DNA of 64,000 bases from Nipponacmea schrenckii (GCA_030562195.1 JAUJPP010000011.1:8866001-8930000); one strand, 5' to 3'; positions 49,401-62,700 are shown, counted from the stretch's first letter. Notes: generated by a model not told the origin, from the sequence alone. A program made the numbers and translations.

Positions 49401-50985
49401 AAATATGAATATACTGTGATAGTAAAGGATAAAGAATATGAATATACTGTGATAGTAAAGGATAAAGAATATGAATATACTGTGATAGTAAAGGATAAGA
49501 ATATGAATATACTGTGATAGTAAACGATAAAGAATATGAATATACTGTGATAGTAAGGATAAAAAATATGAATATACTGTGATAGTAAAGGATAAAGAAT
49601 ATGAAAATACTGTGATAGTAAAGGATACAGAATATGAATATACTGTGATAGTAAGGATAAAGAATATGAATATACTGTGATAGTAAAGGATAAAGACTAT
49701 GAAAATACTGTGATAGTAAAGGATACAGAATATGAATATACTGTGATAGTAAAGGATAAAGAATATAAATACTGTGATAGTAAAGGATAAAGAATATGAA
49801 TATACTGTGATAGTAAAGGATAAAGAATATGAATATACTGTGATAGTAAGGATAAAGAATATAAATATACTGTGATAGTAAAGGATAAAGAATATAATAT
49901 ACTGTGATAGTAAAGGATAAAGAATATAAATATACTGTGATAGTAAAGGATAAAGAATATAAATATACTGTGATAGTAAAGGATAAAGAATATGAATATA
50001 CTGTGATAGTAAAGGATAAAGAATATGAATATACTGTGATAGTAAAGGATAAAGAATATAAATATACTGTGATAGTAAAGGATAAAGAATATAAATATAC
50101 TGTGATAGTAAAGGATAAAGAATATGAATATACTGTGATAGTAAAGGATAAAGAATATAAATATACTGTGATAGTAAAGGATAAAGAATATAAATATACT
50201 GTGATAGTAAAGGGTAAAGAATATAAATATACTGTGATAGTAAAGGACAAAGAATATAAATATACTGTGATAGTAAAGGATAAAGAATATAAATATACTT
50301 TGATAGTAAATGATAAAGAACATGAATATACTGTGATAGTAAAGGACAAAGAATATAAATATACTGTGATAGTAAAGGATAAAGAATATAAATATACTGT
50401 GATAGTAAAGGATAAAGAATATGAATATACTGTGATAGTAAAGGATAAAGAAAATAAACATACTGTGATAGTAAAGGATAAAGAATATAAATATACTGTG
50501 ATAGTAAATGATAAAGAACATGAATATACTGTGATAGTAAAGGATAAAGAATATAAATATACTGTGATAGTAAGGAGAAAGAATATAATATACTGTATAG
50601 AAAAGATAAAGAATATAATATACTGTGATAGTAAAGGATACAGAATATAAATATACTGTGATAGAAAAGGATAAAGAACATAATATACTGTGATAGTAAA
50701 GGATACAGAATATAAATATACTGTGATAGTAGAGGAGAAAGAATATAAATATACTGTGATAGAAAATGATAAAGAACATAATATACTGTGATAGTAAAGG
50801 ATACAGAATATAAATATACTGTGATAGTAGAGGAGAAAGAATATAAATATACTGTGATAGAAAATGATAAAGAACATAATATACTGTGATAGTAAAGGAT
50901 ACAGAATATAAAATACTGTGATAGTAAAGGATAAAGAACATGAATATACTGTGATAATGACGAATAAAGCAAATAAACATACTGC
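46440..50985. repeat. 33-bp satellite, array 2
   Basis: Some 135 copies of the unit gaatatactgtgatagtaaa + ggataaagaatat, with very regular spacing from 48390 to 50570. Long open frames exist in three frames (up to about 716 codons on the minus strand, 248 on the plus) because 33 is a multiple of three. Codon content is simply the repeat (minus LYPLLSQYIYI, plus EYTVIVKDKEY). It occupies the intron, or the end, of TTC16 downstream of exon 10. A local inverted segment (tatcctttactactgtgatg) occurs twice, near 47565 and 47744. Confidence 0.95.
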
Positions 50986-53900
50986 GGAAGTAAGGGTTGA
51001 AGTCTAACAGGTGAAGCTGTAGGTAAGAGATGCTTTAGAGCTATACGTCCAGGGTCGGCTTGTTTACTATTTATTATATCAACCACCGACTTTCCTGGGA
51101 ACAATCTGTTGATTATAGTCACTATATCTTCATTGGTAGGGTCTAATAACATCCCCATGATTAAATCTTGTTTAGCACCATTCACATCCTGTCAGATGAA
51201 AAAGTTCATTATAAAGAATAATCAGAATGAAGGATAAATATCAGAATGAACGAACCGAGTAAAAAATATCTGAACCGTAAAATGAAACCTGAAATCATAA
51301 ACAACATATCGGTGAAAAATTGGTAGCATCTTAAATGACTTTTTCACATGAGAAAGTGAGAGGTTTGAAATTATCCAGCTACCCAACATATTAAAATTTG
51401 TGATATACTGTGATATTGATGGATAAATAATATAAATATACTGTGATATTAAAGGATAAATAATATAAATATACTGTGATATTAAAGGATAAATAATATA
51501 AATATACTGTGATATTAAAGGATAAAATGAAACCTGAAATCATAAACAACATATTGATGAAAAATTGGAAGCATCTTAAATGACTTTTTCACATGAGTAA
51601 GTGAGAGGTTTGAAATTATCCAGCTACCCAACATATTAAAATTTGTTTAACAAATGATAGTGTTGTTTAATTTAATTCAAAGGCCAACTTTACCTCTAAC
51701 ATGTATTTTGATCGGGCTCTTGATATGTAATAACCCCCAACACTAGGGTTATATTGAATAGCTAGCGACATCTTCGATAGGGCTTCCTGAAATTGTAATC
51801 ATTGCAATCTCACAAGATTTTGACATAGTCCTGTTTTGATGACCAATCAACCAATCTTTCCATTCTATAGTAACAATGATGTATTTGGGAAACCAAAGTA
51901 GATCATTATGACAGCATCATTTTGCAGGCTTTACTATCCCATAATGATTTATGTTATAAAGAAACAGGTTTAACAGTGTAATCAATGTGATCTCTTCTCC
52001 TAAAAGTCTCTCTTGATAATTCATTTGATCATAACAATGTAAATTTTGTGCGTACAATAAAACGCAAGTAGAATACATTATTGTGATACTAAAAATATGG
52101 CCCTGCTATTTAAAGGATCCATGGATGATTAGAGCAAATTTTGTCATACTAATTTTTAGAACTATTAAACTTTCCCAATGTCATGAATGAGGCCATCAAA
52201 TATAATGGTAGAACCACACTTAAGTGTCTATAAGTTTTCAATATTGCATAAGGGGCCCCGAGTGCAATATTGAAAACCTATAGACACGCGTGCGGTTCAA
52301 CTTTTATTACATACTATTGCGGTTACTGTTTTAATTAGAGTGAAAATGTATATCTAAATTTGACTTAATTTGACCTATTGTATTTTTAACTCCTATTTGT
52401 ACGGCCTACTTCGCTGTTGGATTCCCCTTGGAATGTTATATAAAAAACATAAAATGACGTCATAGGGAGTTCCCTCTAACCTACTCGGCTCAACTTGTAG
52501 GCCTACATAGGACTTGATTTGGTTGCATTGTTGTCAAAAAGGGATAAAAGACATTGTCAGTGGAAATTATAGCCCATGGGTGGTTGGACCGGCTTTACAA
52601 TATCGTTTAATGGTAATTTGTTGATATTTGATTTATTTTAAGTTGACAATTCAGCTGGGAAATCGCTAAGCGACATAGCTTTTAAAACAGAAATGGTGAC
52701 TCAATCATTCAAGTCCGTAGGAGAAAAAGTAGGTCGACCGTATTGAACGTATGTGTAATATGGATTCAATTATTACATGGGCCCGATTTTCCCTTGTATA
52801 CTATAGTAGGATTACACATGTATATAATAAAAAAAACTTACAGAATAGTTCTTCTCTTGGTAAGCAGTATAGGCAAATTCAGCATGAATAACTGAGATTC
52901 TAGTTTTAATATAAACATCATTAGGGTCTAACTCTAGAGCTTGATGATAATCTTGGAGAGCAAAGTTCAACTCATCTTGCTTTAAAAAACAATCTGCAAG
53001 AAGTTAAAGAGCAAAGGTAACACACATCTCTTTAAGGACTCAAAGGTCACCTAAGTATTGGCAGCTAGGTATATTGGATTAATTAAAAAACAAGACTTAA
53101 TTCTAGATAAACAAACTCTTACATGCCATGAGAGGATGGAATTAGAATTCATGGCTACCATTATTCCAGTATAACCATTCTGAGAACTGTGGGTGGCTCA
53201 GTGAGCTAGAAACATGTCCTTATGGCCTACACTTCTGTCCTGGCAACAAACCTCTCAATGCAAAAGGAACACCATGTCCTCTTAAACTTAACATGTGTAG
53301 AAAAAATATATACAGTATATAACCTGTATTAATTGAAGTCAAACCATCTCACATACTTAATTCAAAAATAATTCATGAATATCTGACATACATTTATTTG
53401 GCACCTTTACTGCACTTGAAAGGAATATTGTTACTGAATTTGCATTTTGGCCCGTGCTGTTGTAATTTCAACAATACATTAGACTAATAATTTGTTATAC
53501 ACAGAATATTATAAACTGACTTAAGAAGAAAATCAATCGGGACTTAGAATAAATTGCCAGATTAAACAGAATGTCAGAGTACAGAGATATGGGGTGCACT
53601 GTGCTTTGTTTTTACAATCCAATGATAAAATAATAAATACTGAAGTCGAATGATAATACCTACCTCCTCTGTTGATATATAACCCTTTTTCTCTTTTCTC
53701 TCCCTTAATAGCTTTATTTAACAATATAACAGATTCTTCATAGTATCCCTTATTAAAACATTCCACAGCGAAGTCATTATAGGTTAGTAATAACTGTCTC
53801 TTGAGAATCAGAATAGACAGGATCTTCTTCATTATGGTCACATTTATCTAATGCCAGTAGAAAATCATCTATAGCTGAATTAAAATCTCCCAACTTACGA

Positions 53901-56900
53901 TGTAAAGCACCACTAAAAATATAATTATTTGGTAATTATGATATACTGGGTTGACTAGTGGGATGGGCAAATATAGTCTTTATCATAAACATTACTACAG
54001 ACAGTAGGTTATAGAGGTGTATATCGGGAAAACTGATAGCATCAATTTGCTTCATTCCATTCTTTAATCAGACTTCTATGGTTCCTGCAATTCCACCGAA
54101 ACTAGGAATTTGATGATGCCAAATGATGCTATCAGTGTTCCAGATACACATACTGCATCATCAAAACTTAGCAAGGTATAAATTAGGATTGAAAGATTTC
54201 AAGACGGATTTTCAATTAAAGTCTAACATCAGTGTTAGAAGTGGTAACAATGTGAATTTATAAAACAAATTTGAACAATACCAGAGAGTATTTACAAATT
54301 GACAAGGAAACTGTAAATTGATGAAGTTATATACAATTATCTATATTTGTGTGAAGAATACTTCTTACCGTAAAACATGATATGAACTAACAGAAGGATT
54401 GGTTTCTATGGCGATTGATATTTTTTGTAAGGCCTCACGATGTTTCCCCATTATATTTAGCTGCATGGCTTGTTTTTTATTGTCTTCCCCTGTTAGTTTT
54501 AGATTGGTCATCATCTCTATAGCCACTTGATGATTCTCATCCAGAGCTAGAGCATCTTTCACATCATAGTAACACAGTGTTGTCTGAAAAAAAGTAAAAT
54601 ATGTCTTTCAAGGGACAGGTTTGCTATTCATTGACCAATTATACCTTATTCTCAGAAACAGTAATTTTTTTAGTTTAACTGATCAGTATTGAGCCTTCAA
54701 ATCCATGTTTGTCTAGAATTATCTGGGTTTGGAAGTTAAAATGACAACAGATCATTTATTGAGACATAGAAAAGGCAAATATCATAATAGAAAGTAAAAC
54801 TCATATTTGTATAGAATTTTGTATTTTTTCGTGCATTTCTAGTACATTATATTTAAGACAGAAATCAACCCCTGAATGGCAAACCAAGGCTTGTATTCCT
54901 CTTATAACTACACACAATCAAAATGGCTACCTACATTTCTGAACATTTCATGTAAGCGAGCTCTCATGATGAGCAAATCAGCGTTATTTTTTTCTGTTTC
55001 AAGACGTTTGTTGACCAGAGCCAGACATTCGCCATGTCTCTGTAGAGCTGCTAGACATGATATACTGTAAATACATAAAATAAATATCTTAATAAAATGT
55101 TTGTTCCACCCCAGGCCTGTATATCTGGGAGAATCTATCCCTTCCTTCCCCAAAAAATAATATCATTTGAAGTGAAGTTTTTATTTTTAAAAAAAAGGTT
55201 AAAAAAAAAATAATATTATAGCTGTATATTCTACTTCTGGGTAGAATTAGTGCTGGCACATAATATCGTTGAATAGATGTATCACAATAGGACACGCCAC
55301 TAAACGCGTATTGTATCGCGAGGTTATTTATCGATACTTGATGATACATGGCATTGCATTAAAAAGAAGGTATTTTATTTACTAGTCACTGAATGCAAGA
55401 GATGTATTTCTGTGATTTACTATTAATCAGAATTTTTGACAAAACAAGTGAAATAATACTATATACTGAAACATTCCCACATATGAACACAATATTGACA
55501 CAAGTTCTGATTAAATATGTTAATGTAGGTTCAAAAAATAGATCTTACAAACATTAAGGGGGAAAATCTAAGTGTGGAATAACAGAATATATATCAAGTA
55601 TATTTTGTAAGCAGAAATACTAGCATAGTGTAGGTATCATTGGAAACATATAATAGAATATAGGTCTAAAACTCACCTTCTGATGTGATAGCCAGTATTT
55701 TCAGGTTTCATTTCTGCTGCTCGCGAAAATAATTCTAAAGATTCAGGATACAATCTTTGATCAAACAACATTTGTCCCAGAAAGAAATACAGGAAGGCCA
55801 AGCGTGAGTAATAATAGTCATTTCTGGGGGCCATTAAACAGGCTTTTTTATAATTCAAGATGGCTGATTGAATGTCTGATAGCTGGATAAAATTTTCAGC
55901 ACGTTCCATATAAAACAGATGATCTCCAGGTTGAAGATTGATGGCCTTATTGAGAGATCTTATAGAAGCCTCATACTCTTTCTTTTCTTTTAACTCCATG
56001 GCATGTTCATAACTAGAAAAATATAAATTAACACATAAAAGGTAAGTAGGGCCTACAAGGATGTATTGTTGAGAGTTAATCCTTGAGTGAAGTCACTAGA
56101 TTTAATTATTATCCACGTTTTTTTTAATGCAGAATAAAATGTATCCTAGAAACAGTATTAGAGAATGAGACCCTAGGACATCCTAGTACTAAGATTGTTA
56201 TGAGAATACAGGGCCAGATAAGTCATGGTTGGTATCAGCACATGATGAAAGGTGAATATTTTGTTTGGTAAGTTTACAGTACACCGATATGTAAAGGGAC
56301 ATAATCAACATTATTATTCACATAATTATACCAACTGAAAATGGATTTGAGATTAAAATGACACCATGTTTTTAGTATACAATGGTGTCGAATCATTGTG
56401 TTTAAGGAAGAAACAGCTTACCACTTCTTGGTTTCATATTTGATAAATTCTAATGAAAAACTTACTGTTCTACAGCTTTACTGACTAATATTTCATCAAA
56501 TGTAGGACTGGGTGATCGAGGTCCAGGCCATTCTTCAGTATTAAAGATACTGTTTCCACTTCTGGCTTTGGCAGCTTCTAGTGTCTCCTCATCTACTGCT
56601 GTTCTAAATACATTCTTGTCTTCTGTCTATAATATAATCAATATCATTTTATAATAGTCTTTAAATTAAAACAGATATTTCATACAAGTTCTACATGTTC
56701 ATTATTTTTATCATACAATTCACTTATTCTTAAGTAGCATTTCATCAATAATCAAAAAGGACTTTACAAAAAGCTTGTAATGTACGGCCAAACATTTTCT
56801 CTTTCCTTAAACTCCATATTATAATATTAATATTATTTGACTATTAGACATGATATCATAGATGAATGTTGTATTTCAATGGAATTGGGTTATCAAATAT

Positions 56901-58547
56901 AGTCACAGGACATCCATGAGATTCTAACTTGAGTACTACAACCATTGGTATGCAGAACACTTTTCAAAATAAAATACTAAAATATCTATGATCAATAACA
57001 ACAAATTGGTGTAATGTTACACGGGGGCATTATATTTAACCCTCTATACCCCCCTAGAACATGTAAACAGTATATATACACACAGATCAATACATATGGA
57101 TCATATTCAAAATTATGGAAATTTCATAAGAAATACATGCTACTATACAACAAGTTATACAAATTTAAACCAACAAAACAGAGATACTAATAGTAAAACA
57201 CCATATATCTTAATACGATATTCTTAATACACAAATATAAAACAATACAACAAATTAAAAACATAAAGATAATTATTCATAGAAGAATATGATCCCAGAT
57301 TTACAAAACATGAAATATAAAAATAGAGTTACAATAAGCTTATCATAAATTAATGATGCACACCTTTAACTAGAAAACACAAATCAATTCTAATCACATT
57401 GCAGTACAAAATATCAACAACACTGAAACCAACTGAGATTAAATACTACCTTTTTCTTTCCATATTGTCGTTGATTCGTCGGTGTTCCTCGTTTTGTTCC
57501 CCAGAATGTTAAAATCATCTGGTTTTGAGAGCAAAACAAAATATTGTTTTACCTCAACTGTTATATAAATATCATAAAAATTTGAGCATCAAAGTGCACA
57601 AATAGAAGCTGAAAATTGCCCTATATCATTAACTATGCCTCTATGAATGTGTAATGAATTCATGAAGCTGAAATAGTTTTGACTAAAACATGAATAAGGA
57701 ACCATAATATTGAGAATTTAAAATTCATGTTCATTCTAAAAGGTAGAATTCTTATGACCAGCACATTGTGTTTTCTTAGTGACCTCACCCAATAGCTTCA
57801 TCCCTCTCTTAACATTTCAAAAACTGAAATGGAGTTTTACTTCCAACCTAATCCATGAAGAAATCATACAACTTACATGTTTATCGGCAGGTTGTTGTCT
57901 GTCAGCTGAGTTGTTATTATCTGATACAATGGTAGAATCATAGGACAAATCTGTTCCTTCTCTCTCCAATATGGTCAACTGTTTTTCACTCATATTACCA
58001 CCCTGTATTGTACTGGTCTCTTGTTCTGTTCAATAGAAAATCAACATTCTGGTGTTCCTTATTATGATACATTGATATCAACATAAGGTAGGTGTCTAAT
58101 TTAAGTCCAGAGCATTTTCTTGTGTATATTTGCAGGAGCCCAAGTCCAAACTGAAGTCTAAGAAAACCAAAACAACAGAGGTCTCATTTTATAAGGTAAA
58201 TGGTAAATCTTCTTACCACTAAATTGACTAAAAACTGTGGAATCTTCATTTACAAAATCTTTAATGGCTGCCTCCATTCTATTATCTTGTTCCTCAGCAA
58301 AGTGAGTTGAGGTTTTAGTAAAGCAGTGCTCAAGTGTTGGAAAGAACTGATGTATGTTTACAAAGTTGGGATCAGAAGTTGGATCTGGGGTAACATTCTG
58401 ATCATTGACATTAGGTGATTTGGTGCCAGTGCTTTCTGCTATAGAAGTTTGAACCTGATTAATTTCTGGGGTTGGTTCCACAATTTCTGGCTTTCCTTCT
58501 GTCCCATCTCCTTGTCCATCTTGTGTTTTATCTGTAGTGCTTGACAT
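50983..58547 (-). CDS. TTC16: Tetratricopeptide repeat protein 16 (10 coding exons, 3' end not found)
   Basis: Minus-strand exons: 58547(ATG)-58217, 58025-57877, 57518-57450, 56626-56466, 56012-55677, 55064-54935, 54583-54369, 53912-53664, 52993-52842, 51188-50983. Every junction phase matches (1,0,0,2,2,0,2,1,0), giving about 665 residues before the last visible donor. The N-terminus is low complexity. From residue ~237 come TPR helices: SIRSLNKAINLQPGDHLFYM, IQSAILNYKKACLMAPRNDY, YPESLELFSRAAEMKPENTG, then CLAALQRHGECLALVNKRLE, TTLCYYDVKDALALDENH, AIDDFLLALDKCDHNEEDP, LLLTYNDFAVECFNKGYYEE, KGLYINRG, and DYHQALELDPNDVYIKTR. The wording CLAAL-ECL, LCYYDVKDAL, LLLTYNDFAV and GLYINRGD identifies TTC16, an axoneme/testis-type TPR protein. 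Exon 8 carries one extra base at 53800 that breaks the frame. Exon 10 (DLIMGMLLDPTNEDIVTIIN) ends at GTATGT inside the satellite edge. Confidence 0.88.
51283..51648. repeat. Direct duplication flanking a mini satellite patch
   Basis: The block aaatgaaacctgaaatcata ... ccagctacccaacatattaa occurs twice with only a few changes. It brackets 51407-51524, which holds four copies of atatactgtgatattaaagg + ataaataatataa, a variant of the 33-bp satellite unit. Confidence 0.88.
52204..52311. repeat. Inverted repeat (hairpin, possible small MITE)
   Basis: The arms taatggtagaaccacact..gtgtctataagttttcaata and tattgaaaacctatagacac..gtgcggttcaacttttatta surround a short GC-rich loop (aaggggccccgag). Pairing is imperfect in the outer half and near perfect in the inner ~25 bp. 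Confidence 0.75.
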
Positions 58548-58621
58548 TTTGGAAGTTGTTTTGAGAAACACAACTTTAACCAAATCTCTACAGCTCAATC
58601 AATAATCAACATGATGCTGGT

Positions 58622-59520
58622 CCTAAGATAAAGTATAAATAATATAAACTGGGTATTAGAAGATTTATAGCTAATATTTAATAATAATGATTTTTTTCTG
58701 TTCAACTCATTAACTAGGGTATGATACTAGTATTGTGGGGCCTCCTGGAATAATACAGAGCATATACAGGCCTTTATACTGTTTCTAGTAGATTATAATT
58801 GTTATATTAATGGTTTTGAAATGTCCTAGATCAAATGTTTAGTTCCCATAGTAGGCCTATAGTTATATAACCAGAACCCATACTGGAAAACATGTATGTT
58901 ACGCCGGATATCTCTGGCGTGGCATAAGTTACTTACGTCAAATTTATATTGCCGCTGGCGTAAACAAATACTACTAATCAAACCTCAGTATGAAATTCAC
59001 TGGTAACATATGCCTTGATTACCTATTCAATTTTGATGTAACTAACTCTTTTTTAAAAGTATAAGCTTAGGCTACTGCAAGGAGCAGCTCAAGCTGCATT
59101 TTTAGATTCCCCCCACTTCCACCTGTTCAGCCAGTCAAAAGAAGTGACCTAACTAAACCTACTTCGTTAAGTACTACAGTGTCACTCTATTCTGCTGAGA
59201 AACACTTATATCCATCTCTAGAATGACGATGACATTAACAGTTAGGTTTGCAGTAGGCTAAGATACTAGTGAAAGTGTAAAGTGAAAAGTAAAGTGGAGA
59301 GTAGCTTTAGTAGCTAAGTTCGTCAAGAATTTCCACTTGAAACTGGACATAGTGAATGAATCTGACAGAACAATCAGCCTATTTGCGTGATACAAGTGGT
59401 GATAGCTTAATAACACATTAATTATTGATGGCCAATGAAATCTACTCACGCTAACAGAATATTCAACAGTTTTTTCTAAACTACTGTTATTTTTCACAGT
59501 TCATGTACGAGGCCATATTG
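58622..59520 (-). promoter_or_regulatory. TTC16 5' untranslated exon and shared divergent promoter
   Basis: On the minus strand a donor C|GTGAGT lies at 59450/59449, and the next good acceptor, TATCTTAG, precedes 58622, the start of coding exon 1. A noncoding first exon from roughly 59520 to 59450 is therefore likely, with a short upstream ATG frame (MNCEK). The interval 59520-59790 contains the palindromic tgcgcatgcg (59548-59557) and separates this exon from the ATG of the plus-strand neighbour, so a bidirectional promoter is plausible. Confidence 0.5.
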
Positions 59521-59789
59521 TTTACAATCTCCAAGGAGAAAAGTTGAATGCGCATGCGTGCAGGTGAGTTGAACAGTTAAGATTAGTAAGGTGTCATTTC
59601 ATTGATTATTTGATCAAAAGATTTTTACCGATATTTATCGGTTTATCCAATCACTTGACATGTCTTATCCTTGTCTTTTTCACAAAATATTTCAACTGTC
59701 ATGGCCGATATTTTAGACTGCTCTGTAAAATAAAGTTTCAATAAGTGTGAAGAGTTTTCTGTTGAATTACTCAAATTTTTAACTTTAAA

Positions 59790-62700
59790 ATGGACCCAAA
59801 ATTTCATCTGGAATTAGATCCAGAAATTGTAGAACAATGTGATGAAGTCAGGTCGATTGCTTCCAAGGTACATGGAATTTAAAATAGCTAATAGTTGTAA
59901 TTATTGGCATTGGTAATATAAGGCTAATCTTGTAAAACTGATTGCTAAATGATTTACCACAATCATCATTTATTGATAGATTAAGATTAATTAAGGCCTG
60001 TAGTCCTGAATCTGTAGCCTATTTTATTTTTCCAAATTTTGTTTCTGAAATGTAGTTCTCCAATATCATAAATATAAAAAACATTGCAATGAAAAACCCC
60101 TGATAGATTTATTCAGTATTTGTTTAATTTGGAATGAGGCAATTTAATGGGAAAAAATCCAAGTGAGTTAATTCACAGGTATATCAAATTCTGGTTGGAA
60201 TGTGTTTTTTTCTATTCAACTTTATGTTTATTATGTAATTATTGATGTGAAGATTTTCCGTACCCTTGTATAGCTTCTATTTAAAATCACTTTAAAATGG
60301 GCAAATATATTTTGGTACATTCAAATGAACTTGCTCAGACAATAGAAGAAATTTACCAAAACTTTATTGTGGATTGTGTACCTGTCAACCTCCCATCAAA
60401 CCATGCCCCAATCAATTATATAACCTTAACTGCCAAATTCTACTTGTTCTCTCTCAGAAATGGACGAATGCCAGCAGCGTATCTCTTGCGAAATTAGACC
60501 AGATTAAGGCTAAAGTATATACAATTGGTTTAAATGATGCTGGAAGTTTACGGCCACCATCTTGCTTAAGTAACCATAGAGATAAAGAGAATAAACCATT
60601 ATTTGAAGAATTTAAAACTGAACCCCAATTACTAACATTGGAATATCAGAAAACAGCTTGGTGAGTTAAAAATTTTCTTTTAAGTCCTACAGGCTATAGT
60701 AACAGTCTGATATTTCAGAGCTCCAACCAAACATGACTGGTGAAAATGTCAAAAATAATGTTCCTGATCTAGTTGATAGTTATACTATTGTCTATTGTGG
60801 GTTTTCGATGTGGATTGTGCTTAAGATTGTTTCTTGTGCCAACTTGATTACCCAATCTATTTCTTGCTATTTTCATCTGAGTTTCAATTTATATTTCATT
60901 TACTTGTTTTCAAGGTATTACATCAAGTCTATTTTTTAATTAGCACTTTGAGCTATTGAGGCAAATGTGTTACTTTTGAAATGAAAGCCCAAATTTTTTT
61001 ATTTATGTATTTTTAACCACCTGGGCTCCTTGTGCCATATTTGACCTTGAAAAGAAATAGGTAGGCTTGTAATTTATAATTTATCTTCAAGTAGTAAGTT
61101 CAGCTACTGCTTCTGTTCTTTGTGTTTAATGTAATAAATTATTTACATCAGATAGATACAGAGTGAAAATAGTTCTATCTCTGGCGATAATTTCTCAACA
61201 CAGATCTCTATTTCCTTATCAACCACACTGTTTATATTTCTTATCAGTAACTAGATTTATAATGGTGTGCAGTTTGTTAGTTTTGTGAACTGGAGTTTAT
61301 GAAATGTTGAAACTGACAACTGTGTTGCTACTGTGTATATTTTATTGAAGTTTTTAGTTGTCTATAAGAGAAGCCGGTCAGTGATTGTTGCTCCTTAGTA
61401 CTGTGTTTATATATCATATTTACAATTGATAAATGCATGTAAAAGAGTTTGTATAATTCGAACAAAAATATTAATATTTATAATTGATAAAAACCTTGGA
61501 TTTGTTGATGGTAGAGTAAATATGACAGATGTTCTGATTAAGTGAAAATTACATATTCAATATGATCATTTCACTAGGTTATTTTTGGATACCTAAATCT
61601 GGAATAATATAACAGAATAGTTGACTTAAATATTGATGAATTTAACAACTGGAGATCAGATTCATTCTGTAAATAGAATTTGAAGAATGAGATATATTTT
61701 AAACAGATGTAATATTATGAGTGGCTGTTTGTTATATAATCATAGTTCAGCCATATCATGTTATCTGTAAATGGAATATATATGTAAAATCTGTGATCTG
61801 GAATAATCATTTGGATTCTTGGCCATGCTTTCAAAAAATTACAAGATTTGAATGGTCAAATATTTTTGGACAACAGTTTTATCAAAAGAAAAAAACATAA
61901 ATGATTGAAAGTGGTTATATGGACATCAGAACAAAGATTCAGTTTAGAATTGTATTGTGCTTCTATATTGAATATTGAAAATCTCAGTTCAGTGTAATTT
62001 CTATCAACTGTAAATTATGTGTTGTTTATGTAATGATGATTTATGATTACATGATTGTGTTATTGGATAAATATGTAGTTATTATGCTTCATATGATATG
62101 TTAAAATGAAGTTGAGATGTATTGATTAAGTGATATCTACGACTTAACCTTCTGTGAAACTCAAATCACTTAAATCATATTGAATGAGCATCAGATATGT
62201 GGAATTGAGAGGAGATTTTAGAGACATATTGAAACTGATGCATTGAAAGTTATGAAATTTAAAAACTAACTATAATGTATAGAATCAACCTCAGCACAGG
62301 AGTAATACAGAATAAGTATGTTTATCTCCATTATATTTAGTAAAATTTAATTAATTAATAATTAATTTGATATACAGTAGAACCTGTATTCAGAGACCAC
62401 TCAAGGGACTATACAAAAACGGTCTCTTAATGAAGGTGGTCTCTTATAAGAGGATTGGATAACCTTGAATACTCGTAGGGGCGACTTTATTTTATTGTGG
62501 TCACATATTGAAGATGATTGTTTAATTAAGATGGTCAGGTGGTCAGGATTCACTGTGACTGTTCACCTAGATTATTATATTTACAGCTGTGTTTTACAGA
62601 GTACCACAAAGACAACTATAAATAGGCCAGAAGAAATATTCCAACATCAATTCATTACGATATCTCCGATTGCTTGCTTAATACAAGTTTGACTGTATTC

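Larger units (their letters stand above)
51190..52840. other. TTC16 intron 9, with duplicated block and hairpin
   Basis: Contains a direct duplication of ~120 bp (51283-51406 and 51525-51648) around four 33-bp-satellite-like units, and a ~45-bp-armed inverted repeat at 52204-52311. No exon is seen. Confidence 0.6.

Noticed and set aside
48727..50877. 716-codon minus-strand open frame and several others (plus strand EYTVIVKDKEY repeats)
   Set aside because: They are reading frames of the 33-bp satellite, open on both strands at once. Only the junction with TTC16 exon 10 was kept as a finding.
59258..59497. 79-codon minus-strand frame near the TTC16 start
   Set aside because: It spans a GTGAGT donor and fits an untranslated first exon plus intron better than a coding region.
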